NCBI GenBank assembly: GCA_946886065.1
Contig: CAMPHU010000025.1
Coordinates: 1 to 32,123, forward strand
Reading direction: 5' to 3'
From: an uncultured Massilia sp.
Lineage (GTDB): Bacteria; Pseudomonadota; Gammaproteobacteria; Burkholderiales; Burkholderiaceae
DNA length: 32,123 bases
Under the pieces are notes generated by a model that was not told where the DNA came from, searched no databases, and worked only from the letters and a program-made list of their open reading frames with translations. A program made the translations under genes and the position numbers. This document shows positions 1 through 6,637 of this stretch, piece after piece. Position 1 is the stretch's first letter. Every line of letters starts with the position of its first letter.

Positions 1-58
1 CGCCGCGGTGGGCCAGGATCCGGGGATATCGCCACATGCGCGCTTCCTTTGCGTCGAA

Positions 59-406
59 TCAGGGCTGGGACAGGCCGAACTGCCGCGACAGCCAGAAGAA
101 CAGGCCGATGTTCAGCGCCACCGTCAGGTGAAATTTCCACTGGAACGAGGTCTTGGCGGTCTTGTGGCGCAGCCATTGCTGGGCCAGCAGCGCGCCCGGC
201 CAGCCGCCGACCAGGCCAAGCACCAGCAAGGTGGCCTCGGGCGTGCGCCAAGTGTTGGCGCGGGCCGCGGATTTATCGAGGGCATAGGCGACGAAGCAGG
301 TCAGGCTGGTGAGCAGGTAGGCCGCCCCCACCAGCAGCGGCAGGGACCAGGCCACGGTCGCGAACAGGTAGAGCCCGCCGAACAGGATCAAGGGAAAGTA
401 AGGCAT
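59..406 (-). CDS. DUF1294 family small membrane protein
   Basis: The 115-aa product is almost all hydrophobic. It has an N-terminal membrane segment, a second one near residues 22-45 that runs into the A-Y-A-L-D-K-S-A-A motif, and further hydrophobic stretches around GLVGGWPGALLAQQ and the C-terminal LNIGLFFWLS. The D-K-x-A, GG-x-PGA-x-x-AQ and K-T-x-x-x-F motifs are the signature I recognise for DUF1294. That family is small inner-membrane proteins of unknown function, sometimes fused to a cold-shock domain; no such domain is present here. The ATG at 406 is the natural start. The gene is divergent from the protein at 552, with about 145 bp of shared upstream DNA. Family assignment is firm; no function can be given. 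Confidence 0.85.
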   Translation of the reverse strand: MPYFPLILFGGLYLFATVAWSLPLLVGAAYLLTSLTCFVAYALDKSAARANTWRTPEATLLVLGLVGGWPGALLAQQWLRHKTAKTSFQWKFHLTVALNIGLFFWLSRQFGLSQP

Positions 407-551
407 GGCGAGAGCTTACGTTTCTGTCCGTGGAATGTCCATATGGCAAAAAATGCAAGACTTTGCATTCTCACCGTTCGTTAACGAACAGAGAAAGGCA
501 TGTCAAAACGCCTACCCTCGACCTTCAACCCCGGACAAGCAGGAGAACGAC
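407..551. promoter_or_regulatory. Divergent intergenic region with two palindromes
   Basis: This region separates the divergent starts at 406 and 552. It holds a 7-bp inverted repeat with a 4-bp spacer, AATGCAA-gact-TTGCATT (452-469), and just downstream a perfect 14-bp palindrome GTTCGTTAACGAAC (476-489). The local base composition is AT-richer than the flanking genes. Both look like operator sites for dimeric regulators, but no regulator is encoded next door and I could not place a convincing -35/-10 pair. Function is inferred from symmetry alone. Confidence 0.4.
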
Positions 552-1070
552 ATGGCTTTTGATCTAGGCAACCTGTTGCAGCAATACCTGGGCGGCGCCG
601 CCAACATGAACCCGAACGCCGCCACCGACGACTTCGACCGCGTGGCCCAGAGCGCGCCGCGCGAAACCATCTCGCAAGGGGTCGCCGGCGCGCTGCGCTC
701 CGACCAGACCCCGCCCTTCCCGCAAATGGTGAGCCAGCTGTTCGGGCAAAGCAATCCGAACCAGCGCGCGGGCATGCTGAACCAGATCCTGGCCACCCTC
801 GGCCCGACCGTGCTGGCGCAGCTCGGCAACGGCGGCCTCGGCAACATCTTCGGCGGCCGCACCCCGGCCCAGGTGACGCCGGAGCAGGCCGAGCAAGTCT
901 CGCCCGAACAGGTGCGCGAACTGGCCGAGAAGGCCGAACAGCAGAATCCGGGCATCGTCGACCGCATGAGCGACTTCTACGCCGACAACCCGACCCTGGT
1001 CAAGGCCATCGGCGGCGCGGCGCTGGCGATCGCGCTCGGCCACATGGCGCAGAACATGCGCAAGCAATAA
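552..1070 (+). CDS. Conserved hypothetical protein, Gln/Asn-rich, C-terminal hydrophobic segment
   Basis: The 172-aa product starts MAFDLGNLLQQYLGG. I chose the ATG at 552 because AGGAGA (541-546) sits at proper spacing in front of it; the frame stays open upstream without another supported start. The N-terminal half is Asn/Gln-rich with a Q-x-P-P-F-P-x-M motif. The middle reads NQILATLGPTVLAQL and then glycine-rich GNGGLGNIFGG. A Glu/Gln-rich helix follows (about residues 110-135). The end is a hydrophobic helix, IGGAALAIALGHMAQ, before a basic tail. It superficially resembles YidB/DUF937-type proteins, but I would not name it as one. It is followed 56 bp later by the DUF3597 gene on the same strand, so the two are probably cotranscribed. 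Confidence 0.7.
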   Translation: MAFDLGNLLQQYLGGAANMNPNAATDDFDRVAQSAPRETISQGVAGALRSDQTPPFPQMVSQLFGQSNPNQRAGMLNQILATLGPTVLAQLGNGGLGNIFGGRTPAQVTPEQAEQVSPEQVRELAEKAEQQNPGIVDRMSDFYADNPTLVKAIGGAALAIALGHMAQNMRKQ

Positions 1071-1126
1071 ACAGCAGATCGCGCAGTGCGCTGTCTTTCG
1101 AACCAACAACAACCAGCGAGGACATC

Positions 1127-1558
1127 ATGGGCATTCTGAGCAATATCTTCCACAAGATCTTCCCGGGCTCGGCGCCGAAGCCGGCCCCCGCGCCCGCACA
1201 GGCGCAGGCGCCCAAGCCGGCGGCTCCGGCTCCGGCAGCGCCGGCCGCACCGCAGGCGCAACCGCAAGCCCAGGCCCAGGCCCAGGCTGCGCCGATGCAG
1301 CAGGTGGACGTGGAGCAGATTCTCAACGACATGCAAAAGTCGTCCGGCCAGCAGCTGAACTGGCGCACCTCGATCGTCGACCTGCTCAAGCTGCTCGGCC
1401 TGGACAGCAGCCTGGCCTCGCGCAAGGAGCTGGCGGCCGAGCTGCACTACACCGGCGACACCAACGATTCCGCCACCATGAACATCTGGCTGCACCGCCA
1501 GGTCATGAACAAGCTGGCGGCGAACGGCGGCAAGGTGCCGGCCGACTTGCGTGACTAG
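1127..1558 (+). CDS. DUF3597 family protein
   Basis: The 143-aa product has two parts. The N-terminus MGILSNIFHKIFP is followed by a low-complexity Ala/Pro/Gln linker (about residues 15-60). The globular C-terminal domain (about 62-143) begins with VDVEQILNDM and contains WRTSIVDLLKLLGLDSSLASR and the ending MNIWLHRQVMNKLAANGGKVP. That domain is the DUF3597 signature. Some members are annotated as LysM-associated, but no LysM is present here. GCGAGGA (1116-1122) precedes the ATG. It is the second gene after the protein at 552, and its stop lies 6 bp from the convergent stop of the zinc-ribbon membrane protein. Function unknown. Confidence 0.85.
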   Translation: MGILSNIFHKIFPGSAPKPAPAPAQAQAPKPAAPAPAAPAAPQAQPQAQAQAQAAPMQQVDVEQILNDMQKSSGQQLNWRTSIVDLLKLLGLDSSLASRKELAAELHYTGDTNDSATMNIWLHRQVMNKLAANGGKVPADLRD

Positions 1559-1564
1559 TCGATG

Positions 1565-2614
1565 TCAGTCGGCCAGGGTGGTATTGGCCGCCGTCCCGCA
1601 CGAAAAGCAGAAGCGCGCGAAGGCGTTCTTGCGCGTGCTGCAGCAGCCGCAGCGGTCGAACAGGCCGATGCCGCAGTGCGGACAGTAGTCGATGCTGCTG
1701 TCCTTCAGGTCGACCTGGCGCTCGCAGCCCGGGCACACGCTCTTGCCGAGCCGGGCCAGCGCCAGGTCGTAGCGCATGGTCTGGCGCCGTTCGACGTCGG
1801 GCAGCGCCTCGGCCGCCTTCTGGCGCGCCAGGTAGGCCTGCAGCCAGCGGATCGCATAGCGGCCCACCACGAAGGTGATGATGATGCCCACCAGGTAGCG
1901 CACATAGCCGCCGTAGCTGGGCAGGTAAGGCACCAGCTCCACGAAGAAGGCGAACAGCGCGAACAGGATGAAGCCCCAGGCGAAAGGCCAGTCCGCGGTC
2001 TTGCGCTTGTGCTTGAACAGCCAGGCCGCGATCAGCAGCAGCGGCAGGGTCACCGCCAGGCGGTACAGGAAGACGCGCAGTTCCTTGGCCTTGCTCGCCT
2101 CGACGTAGGCCCGGTGGGCCGGCTCCTCCAGCCGCGCCAGCTGCACCTGGGCGCGGTCGGCGGCCTGGTTGGCGTCGAGCATGGCCTGCTGCTCGGCCTC
2201 GACCGCGCCGAGGGCCTTGCGCTCCTCGGCTTCGAGCGCGTCGAGGGCCTTGGTGCGGGCGACCAGTTCGGGATCCTGGTCCGGCCGCGCCGTGACCTGG
2301 CGCGTGGCCAGCCAGTTATCGAAGGTGGCGCGCGAGGAGCGCGTATTGGATTGGGCGACATTGTGCTTCTGGGTCGCCTGTTCCAGGCGCTCGCGGGCCG
2401 CCTCCAGCCGCTCGCGGGCCAGGCGCTGGTCGGCCCTGGCCTTCGCGAGCCGGGCCGGGTCCATGAACTGCTCGACGGTCAAGGGGGACTCGACGTCCCA
2501 CAGGTTCCCGACCACCAGGCTGCCCAGGCCGATCAGGAAACCCGCGAATACGAAGGCAACCAGCCACAGCGCGCGCTGCAGCCATTTCTCGGTCAGGCGC
2601 AAGCCTTTGTCCAT
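1565..2614 (-). CDS. Membrane protein with coiled coil and C-terminal zinc ribbon
   Basis: The 349-aa product begins MDKGLRLTEKW. I preferred the ATG at 2614 over one 17 codons upstream because GAGAGGAG precedes it on the minus strand. Order of parts: one membrane segment (about residues 15-37), a long Ala/Glu/Arg-rich coiled coil (about 50-175) with a short break, two or three membrane segments (about 180-265), then a cytoplasmic tail. The tail has paired Cys motifs CPGC, CPHC, CGCC and CFSC near residues 290-340, typical of a double zinc ribbon. The layout resembles envelope sensor or scaffold proteins, but I do not recognise a named family. It is convergent with the DUF3597 gene. Confidence 0.75.
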   Translation of the reverse strand: MDKGLRLTEKWLQRALWLVAFVFAGFLIGLGSLVVGNLWDVESPLTVEQFMDPARLAKARADQRLARERLEAARERLEQATQKHNVAQSNTRSSRATFDNWLATRQVTARPDQDPELVARTKALDALEAEERKALGAVEAEQQAMLDANQAADRAQVQLARLEEPAHRAYVEASKAKELRVFLYRLAVTLPLLLIAAWLFKHKRKTADWPFAWGFILFALFAFFVELVPYLPSYGGYVRYLVGIIITFVVGRYAIRWLQAYLARQKAAEALPDVERRQTMRYDLALARLGKSVCPGCERQVDLKDSSIDYCPHCGIGLFDRCGCCSTRKNAFARFCFSCGTAANTTLAD

Positions 2615-2749
2615 GGGGAGACTCCTCTCAGGTTGATGGAGCCGCCAGTGTGCCACCGGAAACACGCCCCGGCTAGCGCCGGGTGCAAGGGTGATTGCGG
2701 ATGCTACCCGCGGTACCGCGCGGCGATACCGGGGGTGCCGGCAGGACGG

Positions 2750-3772
2750 TCAGAAGTAGGACAGGCCCAGCGCCTTCTTCACCTCGTCGGTGGTGACGGC
2801 CGCGATCTCGCGCGCCCGCGCGGTGCCTTCCTTCAGGATCTGCAGCACCTGGCCGCGGTCCTTGGCGAATTCCTCGCGGCGCGCGCGGATCGGGGCCAGC
2901 ATCTCCTGCAGCACGCCTTCCAGGCGCTTCTTGACCACGCTGTCGCCCAGGCCGCCGCGGGTGTAGTGCTCCTTCATCGCCGCCACGCCTTCCTTGTCCG
3001 GATCGAAGGCGTCCAGGTAGATGAAGGCCACGTTGCCCTCCAGGTGGCCCGGATCGGAGACCTTCAGGTGCAGCGGGTCGGTGTAGACCATCTTGACGGC
3101 GGCGCGGATCTCGTCGGCCGAGGCGCCCAGGTTGATCGTGTTGCCCAGCGACTTGCTCATCTTGGCCTTGCCGTCGGTGCCCGGCAGGCGGCCGACTTCC
3201 GGCACGATGGCCTTGCACTCGACCAGGATGTCGCGGCCGGCGTTGCGGTTGAACTTACGGACGATCTCGTTGCATTGCTCGATCATCGGGATCTGGTCCT
3301 CGCCCACCGGCACCACGCTGGCCTTGAAGGCGGTGATGTCGGCCGCCTGGCTGGCCGGGTAGGTCAGGAAGCCGGCCGGGATGTCGCGCTCGAAGCCGCG
3401 CAGGATGATCTCCTGCTTGACGGTCGGGTTGCGCTCCAGGCGCGCCACCGTCACCAGGTTCAGGTAATAGAAGGTGAGCTCGGTCAGTTCGGGGATCTGC
3501 GACTGGATCAGGATGGTGGTCTTGGCCGGATCAATCCCTACGGCAAGGTAATCGAGCGCCACTTCGACAACGTTCCGGTGTACCTTTCCGATGTCATCCA
3601 TGTTGTCGGTCAGGGCCTGGGAGTCCGCAAGCATCACGAACTGGCGGTAGGTGTCCTGGTAGGCGACGCGGTTGCGCAGGCTGCCGACGTAATGGCCGAG
3701 GTGGAGCGGACCGGTCGGACGGTCTCCGGTAAGGATGATAGGCGTGGAAGGGTTAGCGGTTGGCTGGCTCAT
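2750..3772 (-). CDS. trpS: Tryptophanyl-tRNA synthetase
   Basis: This 340-aa class I aminoacyl-tRNA synthetase activates tryptophan with ATP and charges tRNA-Trp in the cytoplasm. The HIGH motif is HLGH (residues 24-27) inside [19 protein letters not shown], and the KMSKS loop is exact at residues 204-208. Length and architecture match the bacterial short form. There is no N-terminal extension and no zinc site. AAGGA lies 6 bases before the ATG. The 160-nt leader contains a Trp-rich leader peptide and an intrinsic terminator directly upstream (separate entries), pointing to control by Trp-tRNA charging. The gene stands alone, about 135 bp from the next minus-strand gene. Confidence 0.97.
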   Translation of the reverse strand: MSQPTANPSTPIILTGDRPTGPLHLGHYVGSLRNRVAYQDTYRQFVMLADSQALTDNMDDIGKVHRNVVEVALDYLAVGIDPAKTTILIQSQIPELTELTFYYLNLVTVARLERNPTVKQEIILRGFERDIPAGFLTYPASQAADITAFKASVVPVGEDQIPMIEQCNEIVRKFNRNAGRDILVECKAIVPEVGRLPGTDGKAKMSKSLGNTINLGASADEIRAAVKMVYTDPLHLKVSDPGHLEGNVAFIYLDAFDPDKEGVAAMKEHYTRGGLGDSVVKKRLEGVLQEMLAPIRARREEFAKDRGQVLQILKEGTARAREIAAVTTDEVKKALGLSYF

Positions 3773-3808
3773 CGAGGTTCCTTGTTCTTGCCTCGATCAT
3801 CCTGCGCC

Positions 3809-3842
3809 AAAACAAAAACGCCACCTGAGTCGAGGCGGCGTT
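3809..3842 (-). terminator. Intrinsic terminator in the trpS leader (attenuator)
   Basis: Read on the minus strand, a 10-bp stem AACGCCGCCT / AGGTGGCGTT with one G-U pair and a 6-nt loop is followed by TTTTTGTTTT. The U-tract ends 37 nt before the trpS ATG. The only gene beyond it is the GH1 fusion, which is divergent. The terminator can therefore only act on transcripts that start in this intergenic region, meaning those of trpS itself. The 5' arm can also pair through GCCGC with GCGGC in the sequence just after the leader-peptide stop, the expected alternative antiterminator. Confidence 0.75.
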
Positions 3843-3876
3843 GTTTGAAATGCACATCATTTCCTGGGGCCGCGCG

Positions 3877-3930
3877 TTACGAGCGGCGCCACCAGGTACG
3901 GAAGGTCAGATGTGCTTTCGGAAAGTTCAT
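3877..3930 (-). CDS. Putative Trp leader peptide of trpS (trpL-like)
   Basis: This short ORF encodes MNFPKAHLTFRTWWRRS and stops at TAA. The two consecutive UGG codons lie 48 nt before the terminator stem and the stop codon lies about 35 nt before it, close to the geometry of the E. coli trp leader. The Trp codons sit in one arm of a hairpin: CCTGG in the leader pairs with CCAGG (about 34 nt span), and CCGC with GCGG. That is the expected 1:2 structure. An in-frame ATG nine bases upstream (3939) could extend it to 20 residues. No Shine-Dalgarno precedes either start, which fits a leaderless message from the promoter at 3938-3966. Too short for ordinary gene finders. Confidence 0.65.
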   Translation of the reverse strand: MNFPKAHLTFRTWWRRS

Positions 3931-3937
3931 GGCTTGC

Positions 3938-3966
3938 ATGGTTGCAGGTTGGCGACCCGCTGTCAA
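3938..3966 (-). promoter_or_regulatory. Candidate trpS promoter
   Basis: On the minus strand there is a perfect TTGACA -35 box (3961-3966), a 17-bp spacer, and a weak -10 AACCAT (3938-3943) with 3 of 6 consensus bases. The start point would fall at or within a base or two of the leader-peptide ATG at 3930, making that message leaderless. The -35 is convincing and the -10 is not. Confidence 0.45.
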
Positions 3967-4076
3967 CCGCTGCGCACCCGTGATACGGCAGGCGGGGCTC
4001 CCCTCGAGGTCTTTTTTCATCCGGGCGCCCTCCTGAGACTACATTGTTGTAAAAATTCTAATAATTGGTGAATGTT

Positions 4077-6401
4077 ATGGATTTAAATACGAGCACAAAC
4101 ACGCCGACCCGCCCCCTGGAACTCTGGGGTGGCCTTGAATGCACGGTCAACCGCGTCCGCGACGAATATTTCAGCCAGCTCGACCGCAATGGCCATGCTG
4201 AGCGCGCCTGCGACATCCAGCGGTTCGCCTCGCTCGGCATTCGCGCAATTCGCTATCCGATCCTGTGGGAACGCACCGCCCCGAACGGCCTGGACAGCGC
4301 CGACTGGTCCTGGCCCGACGAGCGCCTGCCCGCCCTGCGCGAGGCCGGCGTGCAGCCGATCGCCGGCCTGATCCACCACGGCAGCGGCCCCCTGCACACC
4401 AGCCTCATCGACCCGGGCTTCGCCGAGCAGCTGGCGGAGTATGCGGGCGCGGTCGCCGCACGCTATCCGTGGCTCGAGTATTACACCCCGGTGAACGAGC
4501 CCTGCACCACGGCCCGCTTCGCCGGCCTGTACGGCGTGTGGTACCCGCACGGGCGCGACGACCGCAGCTTCATCCAGGCCCTGCTCAACCAGTGCCGCGC
4601 CGTGGTGCTGTCCATGCGCGCCATCCGCAAGGTGAACCCGGACGCCAAGCTGGTCCAGACCGACGACCTCGGCAAGACCTACAGCACGCCCGAGATGGCG
4701 CACGTGGCCGACTTCTACAACGAGCGCCGCTGGCTGGCCTGGGACCTGCTGTGCGGGATGGTCGGCCCCGAGCACAAGCTGTGGAAGTACCTGATGAAAA
4801 CCGGGATCGCGGCCGAGGAATTCCTCTGGTTCCGCGACAATCCCTGCCCGCCGGACATTATCGGCGTCAATTACTACGTCACCAGCGAGCGCTGGCTCGA
4901 CCACCGTCCCGAGCGCTTCCCGGAGCACCACCGCGGCATGGCCGACGGCAAGCCCTGCGCGGACATCGAAGCCTCGCGCGTGCTGGCCACGCCCACCGCA
5001 GGCATCGCGCCGCTGCTGGCCGAGATCTGGGACCGCTACCGCATTCCGCTGGCCGTCACCGAGGCCCACATCGACGCCAACCGCGAGGACCAGCTGCGCT
5101 GGCTGCTGGAGATCTGGGAAGCCGCCCAGCAGTCGCAGCGCAACGGCGTGGACGTGCGCGCCGTCACCGTCTGGTCGCTGCTCGGCTCCTTCGACTGGAA
5201 CAGCCTGGTTACCCAGAACCGCGGCTATTACGAGCCCGGTCCCTTCGACGTGCGCTCGCCGATGCCGCGCCCGACGGCGCTGGCGAAGATGATGCGCGAG
5301 CTGTCCTCCGGCGCGCCGCTGTCGCACCCGGTGCTGCGCGGCCAGGGCTGGTGGCGCCGCCAGGGACGCTTCCTGTGCCATCCGCCGGTGGCCACGCCGG
5401 CCGCCCTGACCTCGATCTCGGCCGACGGCCACCGCCTGGTGGGCACGGGCGCCGCGCCGATCCTGGTGCTGGGCGCGACCGGCACCCTGGGCCGCGCTTT
5501 CGCCCGCGTGTGCCAGAAGCGCAACCTCAACTTCAAGCTGCTGTCGCGCCAGGACATGGACATCGCCGATCCGGATTCGGTGGAGCGCGCGCTGGCGGAG
5601 CACAAGCCCTGGGCCGTGATCAACACCGCCGGCTATGTGCGGGTGGACGATGCGGAGAGCGATGTGGAACGCTGCCTGCGCGAGAACGCGTTCGGCCCGG
5701 CGGTGCTGGCGGCGGCCTGCGCACGCCACGGCGTGCACCTGACCAGCTTCTCGAGCGACCTGGTGTTCGACGGCCGCCAGGACCGGCCCTATGTCGAATC
5801 CGACCCGGTGGCGCCGCTCAACGTCTACGGCCGCAGCAAGGCCGAGGCGGAGCGCATCGTCCTGGACCGGAACCCGGACGCCCTGATGGTGCGTACCAGC
5901 GCCTTCTTCGGGCCCTGGGACAAGTACAACTTCGTGACCCTGGCGCTGGAGGCGCTGGAGCGCGGCGATCCTTTCGTGGCCGCGAGCGATTTGACGATCA
6001 CGCCGACCTATGTGCCGGACCTGGTGCATGCCTGCCTGGACCTGGCGATCGACCGCGAGCGCGGGATCTGGCACCTGTCCAACGGCGGCGAAGTGAGCTG
6101 GGGCGAGCTGGCGCTGCGCGCGGCGGAGCGGGCCGGCGTCGATGCGAGCCGGCTGGAGCTGCGCACCGGGGCCCAGCTCGGGTTCGCGGCGGCGCGCCCC
6201 GCCTACTGCGCGCTGCACAGCGAGCGCGGGGTGCTGCTGCCGAAGCTGGACGATGCGCTGGGGCGCTATCTCGAGCTGCGTGCGGGCGATCCGGTGGAGA
6301 TGGAGGAACTGGTCATGACGGCCGAAAGCCGGCAGCCGGTGGCGAGCGGGCATCGGCAGCAGGAGGCGACGGATTTGGGGGCGGTGCAGGCGGGGACGTA
6401 A
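4077..6401 (+). CDS. GH1-family glycosidase fused to an RmlD-like sugar-nucleotide reductase domain
   Basis: The 774-aa product has two domains. Residues about 15-405 are a GH1 beta-glycosidase-type barrel, with the acid/base Glu141 in TPVNEP, a likely nucleophile Glu329 in VTEAH (where ITENG is usual), and the WSLLGSFDW motif. Residues about 460-745 are a Rossmann short-chain dehydrogenase of the RmlD type (dTDP-4-dehydrorhamnose reductase), with GATGTLG (466-472), NTAGYVRVDDAE, SSDLVFDG and YGRSK, the catalytic Tyr-x-x-x-Lys. No signal peptide is visible, so it should be cytoplasmic. A glycosidase working outside the cell is therefore unlikely, and a role in making or trimming a glycoconjugate is more plausible. 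Start: ATG at 4077, with TTG 4065 and GTG 4068 also in frame; no Shine-Dalgarno is seen and TAATAA (4059-4064) could be a close -10 box. The gene is monocistronic. Substrates unknown. Confidence 0.85.
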   Translation: MDLNTSTNTPTRPLELWGGLECTVNRVRDEYFSQLDRNGHAERACDIQRFASLGIRAIRYPILWERTAPNGLDSADWSWPDERLPALREAGVQPIAGLIHHGSGPLHTSLIDPGFAEQLAEYAGAVAARYPWLEYYTPVNEPCTTARFAGLYGVWYPHGRDDRSFIQALLNQCRAVVLSMRAIRKVNPDAKLVQTDDLGKTYSTPEMAHVADFYNERRWLAWDLLCGMVGPEHKLWKYLMKTGIAAEEFLWFRDNPCPPDIIGVNYYVTSERWLDHRPERFPEHHRGMADGKPCADIEASRVLATPTAGIAPLLAEIWDRYRIPLAVTEAHIDANREDQLRWLLEIWEAAQQSQRNGVDVRAVTVWSLLGSFDWNSLVTQNRGYYEPGPFDVRSPMPRPTALAKMMRELSSGAPLSHPVLRGQGWWRRQGRFLCHPPVATPAALTSISADGHRLVGTGAAPILVLGATGTLGRAFARVCQKRNLNFKLLSRQDMDIADPDSVERALAEHKPWAVINTAGYVRVDDAESDVERCLRENAFGPAVLAAACARHGVHLTSFSSDLVFDGRQDRPYVESDPVAPLNVYGRSKAEAERIVLDRNPDALMVRTSAFFGPWDKYNFVTLALEALERGDPFVAASDLTITPTYVPDLVHACLDLAIDRERGIWHLSNGGEVSWGELALRAAERAGVDASRLELRTGAQLGFAAARPAYCALHSERGVLLPKLDDALGRYLELRAGDPVEMEELVMTAESRQPVASGHRQQEATDLGAVQAGT

Positions 6402-6420
6402 GCTGCGGGTATGCATGCGA

Positions 6421-6450
6421 ACTTGGGTCCCCGCCTTCGCGGGGATGACG
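6421..6450 (+). repeat. Extragenic palindrome, copy 1 (left half of inverted pair)
   Basis: The element reads ACTTGGGTCCCCG, a 4-5 nt loop, then CGGGGATGACG. It lies 20 bp after the stop of the GH1 fusion gene. It is the inverted partner of the copy at 6495-6525, and both share the CTTGGGTCCCCG core with the copy at 16334. REP-like. Confidence 0.85.
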
Positions 6451-6494
6451 TTCATGAGCTAACACGAACGTGTCACGCACCCACTGCGCTAGCA

Positions 6495-6525
6495 CGTCAT
6501 CCCCGCAACGGCGGGGACCCAAGTT
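6495..6525 (-). repeat. Extragenic palindrome, copy 2 (right half of inverted pair)
   Basis: It reads CGTCATCCCCG, a short loop, then CGGGGACCCAAGTT, the reverse complement of copy 1 apart from the loop. With the 44-bp spacer the two copies form a large inverted repeat (6421-6525), comparable to a REP doublet. It may also act as a terminator or processing block for the GH1 fusion transcript. Confidence 0.85.
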
Positions 6526-6591
6526 CCTCCCCGAAGCTGCAATACCCGACTAATCCCCTCCACAACCGAAGGGAGCGCCGCACCAAGACGC

Positions 6592-6597
6592 TAAAAT
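6592..6597 (+). promoter_or_regulatory. Possible -10 box of the antiporter gene
   Basis: TAAAAT, 5 of 6 consensus bases, lies about 40 bp before the GTG start at 6638. It is the only AT-rich hexamer between the repeat pair and the gene. No good -35 is present at 16-18 bp. Confidence 0.3.
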
Positions 6598-6637
6598 GCA
6601 CCGGCCCACCACCGACTAACCATTAGGCCGATCCAAC

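Noticed and set aside
1186..1290. Ala/Pro/Gln codon-rich stretch as a tandem repeat or CRISPR-like array
   Set aside because: It is a low-complexity protein linker inside the DUF3597 gene with no regular repeat-spacer structure.
2668..2683. CCCGGC-tagc-GCCGGG hairpin after trpS as its terminator
   Set aside because: The stem is perfect but no U-tract follows on either strand, so I do not call it a terminator.
1562..4036. 824-codon open frame on the plus strand
   Set aside because: It runs antisense through the zinc-ribbon gene and trpS, is rich in Arg, Gln, His and Gly, and shows no domain. It is an artefact of GC-rich third positions.
3773..4064. T-box riboswitch in the trpS leader
   Set aside because: T-boxes belong mainly to Gram-positive bacteria and no T-box bulge motif (UGGN) pairing with a specifier loop was found. 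The leader-peptide layout explains the sequence better.
4083..6455. 790-codon open frame on the minus strand over the GH1 fusion
   Set aside because: Composition is dominated by Arg, Ala, His and Gln with no conserved motif. It mirrors a gene with two clear domains.
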